Positions 7,933-15,135 of a stretch of DNA of 25,400 nucleotides are shown in pieces (within the stretch, counting starts at the first letter, position 1; each line of letters starts with the position of its first letter). Source of the stretch: AG-12 sp027339635 (GTDB lineage Bacteria > Chloroflexota > Dormibacteria > Aeolococcales > Bog-877); NCBI GenBank assembly GCA_027339635.1, contig DAHWNZ010000041.1, forward strand, positions 1 through 25,400, given 5' to 3'. The translations under genes and the position numbers were made by a program. Below the pieces are notes generated by a model that was not told the origin of the DNA, ran no database searches, and saw only the letters and a list, made by a program, of their open reading frames with translations.

Positions 7933-9418
7933 CGTCAGGGCAAACCTGGCGGAACCCGACCGGGCCCCGCGGGATTTTCCGCTCGGTGACTTCTCCTACG
8001 TGGCGGCGCCGGAGTCGACCGACCATGTGACGATCGCGGACCGGTATGACCTGTTCATAGGGGGCCGCCAGCTGGCTCCGCTCTCGGGGAGGCATCTCAC
8101 CACCCTGAATCCCGCAACGGAGGAGCCGCTAGCCGAAGTCGCGGATGCGGACGCGGCGGATGTGGACCGCGCGGTCCAGGCGGCGCTGGCGGCGTATCCG
8201 AGCTGGTCGCGGCTGCCGGGATCGCATCGCGCCCGCCACCTTTTCCGGATCGCCCGGATCGTGCAGGAGAGAGCCCGCGAGCTGGCGGTGTTGGAGACCC
8301 TGGACGGTGGCAAGCCGATCCGGGAGTCGCGCGACTTCGACGTGCCGACGGCCGCTCAGCACCTCTTCTACCACGCGGGTTGGGCGGACAAGCTCGAGTT
8401 CGCCTTCGCGACCGGCAGGGGCCGTTCCCTGGGGGTGGTGGGAGCCATCATCCCGTGGAACTTCCCGCTGCTGATGCTGTCCTGGAAGATCGCTCCGGCG
8501 CTCGCCACCGGGAACACGGTCGTGCTCAAGCCGGCGGAGACGACCCCCCTCACGGCTCTCCTGTTCGCCCAGATTTGCTCTCAGGCGGGGCTGCCCGACG
8601 GCGTTGTGAACATCGTCACGGGTGGCCCCGAGACCGGCGCCGCGCTGGTCCGCCATCCGGAGGTGGCGAAGATCGCCTTCACCGGTTCAACCGCCGTGGG
8701 TAAGGGGATTCAGCAGGCCCTGGCCGGCTCGGGGAAGAGGCTCTCCCTGGAGCTCGGAGGCAAGGCGGCGCACGTCGTGTTCGACGACGCACCGCTGGAT
8801 CAGGCCGTGGAGGGAGTCGTCAACGGGATCTTTTTCAACCAGGGACACGTGTGCTGTGCGGGGAGCAGATTGCTCTTGCAGGAATCCATCGCCGAGCCCT
8901 TCCTGCGACGGCTTCGGCTGCGCATGAGCCGCCTCCGGCTGGGCGACCCCCTGGACAAGAACACCGATATCGGCGCGATCAACTCCCGCCCCCAGCTGGA
9001 GAGGATCGAGGAGCTGGTGGCCTCAGGGGTGGCCGAGGGCGCCCACATCTATCAGCCGGCGTGCAGCCTGCCCGAGCGGGGATTCTGGTTTCCCCCGACC
9101 GTCTTCACTGGGGTCGCCCCTGCCCATCGCATCGCCCAAGAGGAGATCTTCGGCCCAGTTTTGGCGGTGCTCACCTTTCGCACGGCGGCCGAGGCCGTGG
9201 CGCGCGCCAACAACACTCGCTACGGGCTCTCCGCCGGGGTCTGGACCACCAAGGGATCGCGCATCCTCTGGATGTCGGAGCGGATGCGGGCGGGAGTCGT
9301 GTGGGCCAACACCTACAACCAGTTCGACGCGGCCTCCCCCTTCGGGGGGTTCGGCGAGTCCGGCTTCGGCCGCGAGGGGGGGGTGCAGGGATTGCGAGAG
9401 TACTTGGAGTTCTCATGA
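7895..9418 (+). CDS. NAD-dependent aldehyde dehydrogenase of the deoC cluster
   Basis: A 507-residue ALDH, probably oxidising the acetaldehyde released by DeoC to acetate. The catalytic residues are in place: Asn189 in PWNFPLLM, Glu286 in LELGGK, and Cys320 in NQGHVCCAGSR. The N-terminal segment DFSYVAAPES...YDLFIGG matches the deoC-linked actinobacterial subgroup. That supports a start upstream of 8000 and hence within the deoC coding region. AAGGAG at 7882-7887 sits seven bases before GTG 7895; GTG 7892 is a close alternative. The stop overlaps the next gene as ATGA. The assignment to acetaldehyde comes from context; the family as such has broad specificity. Confidence 0.9.
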   Translation: MATSPPKISAKPDVRANLAEPDRAPRDFPLGDFSYVAAPESTDHVTIADRYDLFIGGRQLAPLSGRHLTTLNPATEEPLAEVADADAADVDRAVQAALAAYPSWSRLPGSHRARHLFRIARIVQERARELAVLETLDGGKPIRESRDFDVPTAAQHLFYHAGWADKLEFAFATGRGRSLGVVGAIIPWNFPLLMLSWKIAPALATGNTVVLKPAETTPLTALLFAQICSQAGLPDGVVNIVTGGPETGAALVRHPEVAKIAFTGSTAVGKGIQQALAGSGKRLSLELGGKAAHVVFDDAPLDQAVEGVVNGIFFNQGHVCCAGSRLLLQESIAEPFLRRLRLRMSRLRLGDPLDKNTDIGAINSRPQLERIEELVASGVAEGAHIYQPACSLPERGFWFPPTVFTGVAPAHRIAQEEIFGPVLAVLTFRTAAEAVARANNTRYGLSAGVWTTKGSRILWMSERMRAGVVWANTYNQFDAASPFGGFGESGFGREGGVQGLREYLEFS

Positions 9419-10236
9419 CCATCCCAGTCGTGCTCAAGACCCCCAAGCTCTACTTGGACGGCGCCTTCGTGCGCTCGGAGTCCGGCCGCGTGTACCAGCC
9501 GGATGGCCGGTCCAACGTTCCCAGGGCGTCGCGCAAGGACCTGCGCGACGCGGTCAGGGCCGCCCGCTCAGCTCAGCCCGGCTGGGCCGCTCGCACGGCC
9601 TACAACCGCGGCCAGGTGCTCTACCGGGTGGCGGAGATGATGGAGGCCAGCCGGGGGGAGTTCGGCCGGGCGCTCGGGGGCGGCCGCGGGGCCAACCTGG
9701 AGTTGGATGCCGCTCTCGATGCCCTCGTCTTCTTCGCCGGCCTGGCCGACAAGATCACCCAGTTGGGGGGTAGCGTCAACGGGGTGGCGGGACCCTATTT
9801 CAACTTCAGCATGCCACAACCCAGTGGTGTCGTGTTCCTGGTGGCGGGGGAGCGCAGGCCACTGTCACCCCTGGTCACCCACCTCGCCGCCGCGATCTGC
9901 TCCGGAAATACAGCGGTCGCTCTGGTGTCACGGTCCGCCCCTTTGCCCGGCCTGCTTCTAGCCGAGGCGCTGCAGACCGGGGATGTCCCCAGGGGAACCG
10001 TCAACCTGCTGAGTGGCCTGGCTGAGGAGATTCTCCCCTGGGTCGGGTCGCACAGGGACATCAGCCTTATCGACTGCTGCGGATGCCAGGAGCATGAGTG
10101 GCGGAGCCTGGCCGAAGCGGCCTCCGAGGCAGTGACCAGGGTGCTGCCTCCCCAAGCTTCGGAGGTGCCACTGCAGCCGAGGCTGGCGCTGGACATGACC
10201 GAGCTCAAGACGGTCTGGCACCCCGTCGGAATCTGA
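9415..10236 (+). CDS. Short ALDH-like protein without catalytic cysteine
   Basis: A 273-residue protein, about half the length of a normal ALDH, starting at an ATG that overlaps the preceding stop (ATGA). It covers only the N-terminal, nucleotide-binding half: LYLDGAFVRSESGRVYQ, AYNRGQVLYRVAEMME, FFAGLADKI, and SGNTAVAL. The PWNFP asparagine, the LELGG glutamate and the catalytic cysteine have no counterpart. It ends with ELKTVWHPVG. From what I know of actinobacterial deoC clusters, the second ALDH there is regularly short and ends with a similar KTVWHP motif. It is therefore probably a conserved partner or regulatory subunit and not a truncation in this strain. A degenerating gene is the alternative, but the frame is intact and tightly coupled. 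Confidence 0.8.
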   Translation: MTIPVVLKTPKLYLDGAFVRSESGRVYQPDGRSNVPRASRKDLRDAVRAARSAQPGWAARTAYNRGQVLYRVAEMMEASRGEFGRALGGGRGANLELDAALDALVFFAGLADKITQLGGSVNGVAGPYFNFSMPQPSGVVFLVAGERRPLSPLVTHLAAAICSGNTAVALVSRSAPLPGLLLAEALQTGDVPRGTVNLLSGLAEEILPWVGSHRDISLIDCCGCQEHEWRSLAEAASEAVTRVLPPQASEVPLQPRLALDMTELKTVWHPVGI

Positions 10237-10274
10237 GGGCTCTCTCCTAGTCACTCCCCGGGCCCACGGCTGGT

Positions 10275-10296
10275 CGGCGGCACGCTTTGACCGCCG
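10275..10296 (+). terminator. Hairpin downstream of the deoC unit
   Basis: A 6-bp inverted repeat, CGGCGG at 10275-10280 and CCGCCG at 10291-10296, with a 10-base loop lies 38 bases after the short ALDH stop and before the lacI promoter. It could end the deoC transcript. No T-run follows, so this is tentative. Confidence 0.3.
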
Positions 10297-10421
10297 CGTC
10301 GCAACCCCCTGGACTCCCATGGCCGGCCCCCTCGCGGAGCCCGATCAGGGCCATCTGGAACCGGGGCTCGAGCCGCGGCCTGGGCGCGAGATCTTCGTGC
10401 GCGAGAGCGCCTCAAGGGGGC

Positions 10422-10450
10422 TTGACAGGCTGACGTTTGACCTCTAGCAT
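10422..10450 (+). promoter_or_regulatory. Promoter of the lacI-MFS-hydrolase operon
   Basis: A consensus -35 box TTGACA at 10422-10427 is followed after exactly 17 bases by TAGCAT at 10445-10450, a good -10 box. Transcription would start near 10457, about 45 bases before the lacI ATG, so that both operator palindromes fall in the transcribed leader. Confidence 0.75.
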
Positions 10451-10467
10451 CCCCGGCATAGCTAACA

Positions 10468-10491
10468 GCAACCGGTTGCGGCAACCGGTTG
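10468..10491 (+). promoter_or_regulatory. Tandem palindromic operator for a LacI-type regulator
   Basis: Two copies of the perfect palindrome CAACCGGTTG occur at 10469-10478 and 10482-10491, spaced 13 bases start to start. The first extends to a 12-bp palindrome, GCAACCGGTTGC (10468-10479). The central CpG flanked by AAC/GTT halves is the form bound by LacI/PurR/CcpA-family regulators. The sites lie just downstream of the -10 box, and the second abuts the G-rich ribosome site of lacI, so binding would block the operon and give autoregulation. No other full copy was found in the window. Confidence 0.75.
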
Positions 10492-10501
10492 GGGGGGACG
10501 G

Positions 10502-11602
10502 ATGAGAGGCGGTAGTGGAACCACTATCTACGATCTGGCCCGGGCGACCGGGTTCTCGGCGTCCACGGTCTCCAGGGCTCTGAGCGGGAGCGGGCAGATC
10601 AGTCCGGACACAGTTCGCCGCATCCGCGAGGCCGCCGGCACCATGGGCTATCGACCCAACCATCTGGCCCGCAGCCTCACCGTTCGCCGCAGCGACTCCA
10701 TCGGGCTGATGCTCCCGGACATCGCCAACCCGTTCTTTCCTGCACTGGTCAGGGAGATCCAACTGCTGGCCCATCAGCACGGGAGGACCCTCCTGTTGTG
10801 CAACACGGGGGGATCGCCGGAGGTCGAGCTCGAGTACCTGGAGATCCTGGCCAGCCGCAGGATCGAGGGAGTCCTGACCATGGGCCTTGGCATCTCCACC
10901 GATCTGGTCCGGCAGTACCTCCAAGGCGGCATGCGCTTCGTCGCCCTCGACCGGCCGTCGGCCGCTCCGGAGATCCTCTCGGTCCAGGCTGACCACCGTC
11001 AGGGCGGGCTATTGGCAACCCTACACCTGACCTCGATGGGGCACCGGCGGATAGGGTACGTCTCCGGGCCGCTGAACCTGTCGGTCGCTCGGGAGCGGCT
11101 GGAGGGGCACCGCGAGGCGCTGCGTCAGAGCGGGCTGGCGCCAGATCCCCGCTGGGAGGTGGCCGGAGACTTCAGCGAAGCCTCTGGCTACGATGGGGCC
11201 AAGAAGCTTCTGGGGCGCGCCCTGGGGGTGACCGCGCTGGCGGTGGCCAACGACCTCATGGCGCTGGGGGCGATCGCGGCCCTCCGAGAGCGGGGGCTCG
11301 AGGTCCCCGCCGACGTCTCCGTGGTGGGGTTCGACGACATCGAGCTGGGCCGGTATGCGGTGCCGACGCTCACGACCGTGCGTCAGCCTCTGGCCGCCCT
11401 GGCGAGGGCCGCAGTCGAGCTCTTGATCGGGTCCCTGGGGGCCGATGGGGCGGTCCCTCAGCCAGGGCTCATGCCGGTGGAGATGGTGGTGCGCGGAAGC
11501 ACCGGGCCCCCTCCTCGGCCCAACTCGCAACCTCGTGACCAGGCACATCCGTCCGGGATCCCGCCGTTGACCAACCAGATTGAGCAAGTGGAGGAGAACT
11601 GA
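10502..11602 (+). CDS. LacI-family transcriptional regulator
   Basis: A 366-residue regulator. The N-terminal helix-turn-helix TIYDLARATGFSASTVSRAL (residues 8-27) and hinge region GYRPNHLARSL are followed by a periplasmic-binding-protein-like effector domain (SIGLMLPDIANPFF, GHRRIGYVSGP, VVGFDDIELGRYAVPTLTT). The last 35 or so residues are a Pro-rich tail beyond the usual end. It heads an operon for a transporter, nucleoside hydrolase, deaminase and amidohydrolase, and two palindromes sit in its leader. The natural inference is a local repressor released by a nucleoside or breakdown product, functionally like CytR, the LacI-family regulator of nucleoside genes in E. coli. The effector is unknown. 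Confidence 0.93.
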   Translation: MRGGSGTTIYDLARATGFSASTVSRALSGSGQISPDTVRRIREAAGTMGYRPNHLARSLTVRRSDSIGLMLPDIANPFFPALVREIQLLAHQHGRTLLLCNTGGSPEVELEYLEILASRRIEGVLTMGLGISTDLVRQYLQGGMRFVALDRPSAAPEILSVQADHRQGGLLATLHLTSMGHRRIGYVSGPLNLSVARERLEGHREALRQSGLAPDPRWEVAGDFSEASGYDGAKKLLGRALGVTALAVANDLMALGAIAALRERGLEVPADVSVVGFDDIELGRYAVPTLTTVRQPLAALARAAVELLIGSLGADGAVPQPGLMPVEMVVRGSTGPPPRPNSQPRDQAHPSGIPPLTNQIEQVEEN

Positions 11603-11603
11603 C

Positions 11604-12944
11604 ATGGCTACCATCGCATCGACTCAGGCAGGCGCGGCCGAGGAGACCCACGAACGGTGGATAGGAACCGACGGGTGGAATCTGACCTCGTTCACCCTGG
11701 GCTTGTTGCTTGAGTCCTACATCTTCGGCATGTCCTCGATCGCCACCGGCTGGGTGGCGATGCCGACCACCCTGCGGTCCCTACTGCTCTCGTGGTCGCC
11801 GCTCTGGCTGATCATCGGCATCGCGGTGGCGGGGCCGCTGTCCGACCACGTGGGCCGCAAGACCACGTTCTACATCACCATGTCGATGTACGGCCTGGGA
11901 GTCATCGGCATCACCTTCAGCAACACCTACTGGCTGATCCTGCTGTTCTTGGCCGTCCTGCTGTTCGCGGCCGGGGGCGAGATGAACGCCATCATGGCGG
12001 CCAACCACGAGGTCATGCCCACCAAGGACCGCAGTAAGACCATGATGCTCGAGCTCAACTTCGGAATAGGCATGGGCGGGCTGATCCTGGGCGCCGTCTC
12101 CCTGCTCACGATCGAGCATGGGGTGGCCTTCCAGCGAGGCATGCTGGGGGCGACGTTCGTGGTCGCCCTGATCGTGCTGTTCATCGCCCGCGCCCACACC
12201 CCGGAGTCGATCCGCTGGCTGCGCAGCCAGGGGCGCGACCAGGACGCGGAGCGGGAGATCGAGCGTTACTACGGCAAGGAGCAGTGGCAGATGCGTCTGA
12301 ACGCCGCGACCGCCGCCAGCGGCAGCGCCATGCCCAAGGCCGCCAGCCGGCAGGCATCCATCCCCCTGCGCCTCTTCGTCACCACGGCCACCGCCTTCAC
12401 CGGGACCGCCGGCTTCGGCCTCCTGACCTATGTCCTGGGCCCGGCCCACTTCCCCAAGCTGACTGCGGACATCATCTTCGTGGCCTCGATCGCGGGCGTG
12501 GTCACCGGTGTCTTCGCCTTCTGGGCCGATCGCCTGAGCCGTCGCTGGCTGCTCTTGGTGGGTTACCTGGGCGGCTTCATCATGACCCTGATAATCGCCC
12601 TCTTGGTCAACACCTGGGCCAGCGCGATAGTCCTGTTCTGGATTCTTCTGGTCCTCTACAACGCCTTCGGCAGCATCGCCTACCTGACCGAGGACACTCT
12701 CAAGGCGGAGGTCTGGCCCACCAGGCGGCGCGGCACCTACACGGCCGCGGTCCGGTTCGTCAGCATCGGCCTCTACATCGGCACCATCTACTGGACCCAG
12801 AACTTCAGCCTCAACGCCTTCACCGCCTTCGTGGTGGGGGTTGCCATCATCGGCCTGGCGGGAGCGGTGGTCTGGTTCTTCTGGGGCAACGAGACCGGCC
12901 AGGGCGTGAGCATCGAGATGGCGTCCGGAGAGGCGGCCTCGTGA
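11604..12944 (+). CDS. MFS transporter 2, putative nucleoside permease
   Basis: A 446-residue membrane protein with about 12 hydrophobic segments and the MFS loop motif GPLSDHVGRK near residues 77-86. It is clearly paralogous to the minus-strand transporter at 3774-5075 over its whole length, with shared blocks LLESYIFG, LRSLLLSWSP, NHEVMP, TPESIRWLR, TYVLGP and FAFWADR. The ATG at 11604 lies one base after the lacI stop and is preceded by a strong GGAGGAG about eight bases upstream; an upstream in-frame start at 11580 lies inside lacI and is not needed. Its position between a LacI regulator and a nucleoside hydrolase suggests uptake of nucleosides. Substrate is inferred from neighbours only. 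Confidence 0.88.
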   Translation: MATIASTQAGAAEETHERWIGTDGWNLTSFTLGLLLESYIFGMSSIATGWVAMPTTLRSLLLSWSPLWLIIGIAVAGPLSDHVGRKTTFYITMSMYGLGVIGITFSNTYWLILLFLAVLLFAAGGEMNAIMAANHEVMPTKDRSKTMMLELNFGIGMGGLILGAVSLLTIEHGVAFQRGMLGATFVVALIVLFIARAHTPESIRWLRSQGRDQDAEREIERYYGKEQWQMRLNAATAASGSAMPKAASRQASIPLRLFVTTATAFTGTAGFGLLTYVLGPAHFPKLTADIIFVASIAGVVTGVFAFWADRLSRRWLLLVGYLGGFIMTLIIALLVNTWASAIVLFWILLVLYNAFGSIAYLTEDTLKAEVWPTRRRGTYTAAVRFVSIGLYIGTIYWTQNFSLNAFTAFVVGVAIIGLAGAVVWFFWGNETGQGVSIEMASGEAAS

Positions 12945-13000
12945 GCGTGAGCAAGGGGCGGATTAGTCGCCAGGCCTCGGACGGCGGCAGCCTGCGGTGA
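12941..13000 (+). CDS. Possible 19-residue linker ORF before nucleoside hydrolase 2
   Basis: A GTG overlaps the transporter stop (GTGA at 12941-12944) and opens a 19-codon frame rich in basic and small residues (VSVSKGRISRQASDGGSLR). Its TGA at 12998-13000 overlaps the GTG start of nucleoside hydrolase 2, again as GTGA. A second in-frame GTG lies at 12947. The layout mirrors the small ORF in front of nucleoside hydrolase 1. Translation is unproven. Confidence 0.25.
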   Translation: MSVSKGRISRQASDGGSLR

Positions 13001-13938
13001 GCGAGCGCTGGCCCCTGGTGGTGGACACCGACATCGGCACCGACGACGCGGTGGCTCTGGTGATGGCTCTGCGCAGCGAGGTGGCTGAGGTGCTGGCGGT
13101 GACCACGGTCGCCGGCAACGTGGAGCTGCCCAAGGTGGTCCAGAACGCGCTGTACACGGTGGAGCTCTGTCAGGTGCCCACTCCGGTCTACGCCGGCAGC
13201 GCGCATCCAATGCTGCGGCAGCTCGAGACTGCCGCAGCAGTCCACGGCACTGATGGCCTGGGGGACATCGGGCTGCCCCTGGCGGGGCGCAGCCCCGCCG
13301 AGGGCGGGGCCGTGAGCACCCTCGTCGACCTGGCTCGCAGGCGGCGCAAAGAGCTGCGAATAGTGGCCCTGGGGCCGCTCACAAACATCGCCTTGGCGTG
13401 TCTAGCCGACGGCGAGTTCGCCGCCAATGTCGCCTCCCTGACCATCATGGGCGGCACCGGCACGGGGATCGGGAATGTCACCCCGGCCGCCGAATTCAAC
13501 ATCTTTGTGGACCCGGAGGCGGCGAGGGTCGTCTTCGAGTCGGGGATAGCCCTGCGCATGGTCGGCTGGGACGCCTGCCTCGCCGACGCGACCTTCAGCG
13601 ACCAGGACCTCGACGAGATCCGCTCTCTGGGCTCCGCCCTGGCGCACTTTTGTGTCGACATCCAGGCCGCGGCTCGGCGGCGGGCGAAAGAGCGAGGGCG
13701 CACCCGCGGGATATGCATTCCGGATGCGCTGGCGGTGGGGGTCTGCCTTGACCCCGGGATGGTGACCGACTGCAAGCGGCTGCCGGTGCAAGTGGAGACG
13801 GCCGGAGAGTTCACCAGGGGTGAGACCGTGGTGGACCACTTGGGCGTGACCGGAATGCCTGAGAATGCGGAGGTGGTGTTCAGAGCGGATCGTGATCGGT
13901 TTCTGCGGATGCTGCGCGGTGCCCTGATTGAGTCGTAG
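12997..13938 (+). CDS. Nucleoside hydrolase 2 with altered motif II
   Basis: A 313-residue IUNH-family protein. The calcium motif DTDIGTDDA (residues 10-18), VHGTDGLGD, and TIMGGTGTGIGNVTP leading to AEFNIFVDPEAA are all well conserved, so the fold and metal site look sound. Motif II reads GICIPDALAV: the usual catalytic His before Asp243 is Pro242, with a cysteine at 240. Nucleoside hydrolase 1 keeps the His. The altered residue suggests a different leaving-base preference or leaving-group activation. The start is GTG 12997, overlapping the end of a small ORF; a start further in would remove the metal motif. It follows MFS transporter 2 in the LacI-controlled operon and probably acts on the imported substrate. 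Confidence 0.88.
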   Translation: MSERWPLVVDTDIGTDDAVALVMALRSEVAEVLAVTTVAGNVELPKVVQNALYTVELCQVPTPVYAGSAHPMLRQLETAAAVHGTDGLGDIGLPLAGRSPAEGGAVSTLVDLARRRRKELRIVALGPLTNIALACLADGEFAANVASLTIMGGTGTGIGNVTPAAEFNIFVDPEAARVVFESGIALRMVGWDACLADATFSDQDLDEIRSLGSALAHFCVDIQAAARRRAKERGRTRGICIPDALAVGVCLDPGMVTDCKRLPVQVETAGEFTRGETVVDHLGVTGMPENAEVVFRADRDRFLRMLRGALIES

Positions 13939-13952
13939 GAGCAAGGGGACCC

Positions 13953-14060
13953 GTGAGCGGCCGCCGATTTCGGCTGTCGCAGGCCCCTTCGGACCTCCGC
14001 TGCGGGGCTCCTTGCGGTGACCCAGTCGGATCGTCCGGAGCCCTGGGGTCATGGTCCTGA
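13953..14060 (+). CDS. Possible 35-residue ORF overlapping the deaminase start
   Basis: GTG 13953 follows AGGAG (13937-13941) and AAGGGG (13943-13948), a better ribosome site than that of the annotated deaminase start. It opens 35 codons in a different frame that end at 14060, inside the deaminase gene. It may be a coupling ORF, or it may show that the deaminase is really started by ribosomes terminating here. Evidence is slight. Confidence 0.15.
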   Translation: MSGRRFRLSQAPSDLRCGAPCGDPVGSSGALGSWS

Positions 14061-15135
14061 TGAGGCGTTGCGGGCGCTGCCAAAGACTGACCTGCATGTG
14101 CATCTGATCGGGTGCGTGCGCGCCTCCACGCTCCAGGACCTGGCCTCCCGGTATGGCGTCCCGCTGCCATTGCCCGCCCATGAGCTCTACCCGCGCATCA
14201 ACTCGGACCCCACGGAGGAGGAGAGCGGCAGAGGCCCCTGGTTTCCCCTGTTGCGGATCTACGAGCTGATCTGCTCCTGCCTGCGGGAGGCGGAGGATTT
14301 CGCCCGGGTCACTTACGAGGCGCTGGAGGACGGCCTGGCCGAGAGTGGCACCGTGTACCAGGAGTTGGCGATCAGTCCCACGGTTCACCTGAGCCACCAA
14401 GTCAACTATCCGACGGTGGCGCGGGGCGTTCAGCTTGGGATTGAACGCGCCCGGGACAAGCTGGGGGTGGACGCCAGGGTGATCGCCGCCATCAATCGCG
14501 AGGACTCGGAGGCGAGCGCGCTCGCATTGGTCGACGAGATCGTCCGCAATCCCATCCCTGAGGTCGTAGCCCTCGGTCTCGACTTCGACGAGCGCAAGGG
14601 GCCGCCGCAGAGATTCATCGAGGCCTTCCGGAGGGCCGGGGCGGCCGGGCTGCACCGCACCGCGCACGCCGGTGAGCACGTCGCGGCAGCCGCGAATGTG
14701 CTCATCTGTTTGAATGAGCTCGGCTGTGAGCGCATAGATCACGGCTACCACGTTCTCCAGGATCCCGCGATCGTGGCCGAGTGTCGTCGGCGCCGCGTCG
14801 TCTTCAACGTCGCGCTCACCACCTCGCGGCGGGCCCTGCGCCCCTGGCGGCGCCGGTCGGTGGGCGAGATGTTGCAGCAGGGCCTTCGGGTCAGCCTCAA
14901 CTCGGACGACCCCAAGCTGTTTCCCACCACCCTCGCCCATGAGTTCGAGATCGCCCGCAAGGAGGTCGGGGTCAGGGTGCCGGAGCTGGCTCAGATGCTG
15001 CGCAACGGCGTCGAGGCGGCCTTCTGCGACCGGCGAGCGCAGGCCGGCCTGAGGGAGCGGCTGGAGTCCGCGCTGAGGACGGCGGGACCCGAGTGGGCGG
15101 CAGCGGGCGTGGACGCCCCGGGGTCGGGCAGCTGA
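14017..15135 (+). CDS. Adenosine/adenine deaminase-family amidohydrolase
   Basis: A 372-residue TIM-barrel metal hydrolase of the adenosine deaminase family, which replaces a purine 6-amino group with oxygen. Metal ligands and catalytic residues are seen in order: KTDLHVHLIG with His27 and His29, HAGE with His217 and Glu220, RIDHG with His242, and SLNSDDP with Asp297. Two departures stand out. RIDHG replaces the RIGHG of classic adenosine deaminases, and the usual CPxSN stretch after it is missing, with VALTTS at that place. The D form is what I recall from adenine deaminases of this family, which would suit an operon where a hydrolase frees the base. Adenosine or another aminopurine remains possible. 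GTG 14017 has no clear ribosome site; TTG 14068 is an alternative start. Confidence 0.85.
   Translation: MTQSDRPEPWGHGPDEALRALPKTDLHVHLIGCVRASTLQDLASRYGVPLPLPAHELYPRINSDPTEEESGRGPWFPLLRIYELICSCLREAEDFARVTYEALEDGLAESGTVYQELAISPTVHLSHQVNYPTVARGVQLGIERARDKLGVDARVIAAINREDSEASALALVDEIVRNPIPEVVALGLDFDERKGPPQRFIEAFRRAGAAGLHRTAHAGEHVAAAANVLICLNELGCERIDHGYHVLQDPAIVAECRRRRVVFNVALTTSRRALRPWRRRSVGEMLQQGLRVSLNSDDPKLFPTTLAHEFEIARKEVGVRVPELAQMLRNGVEAAFCDRRAQAGLRERLESALRTAGPEWAAAGVDAPGSGS

Noticed and set aside
8851..9414. Upstream continuation of the short ALDH-like frame
   Set aside because: Lies within the full ALDH in another frame and shows no ALDH similarity; the real start is the ATGA overlap at 9415.
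9415..10236. Short ALDH as a pseudogene
   Set aside because: Intact frame, tight translational coupling and a family-like C-terminal ending argue for a functional short protein.
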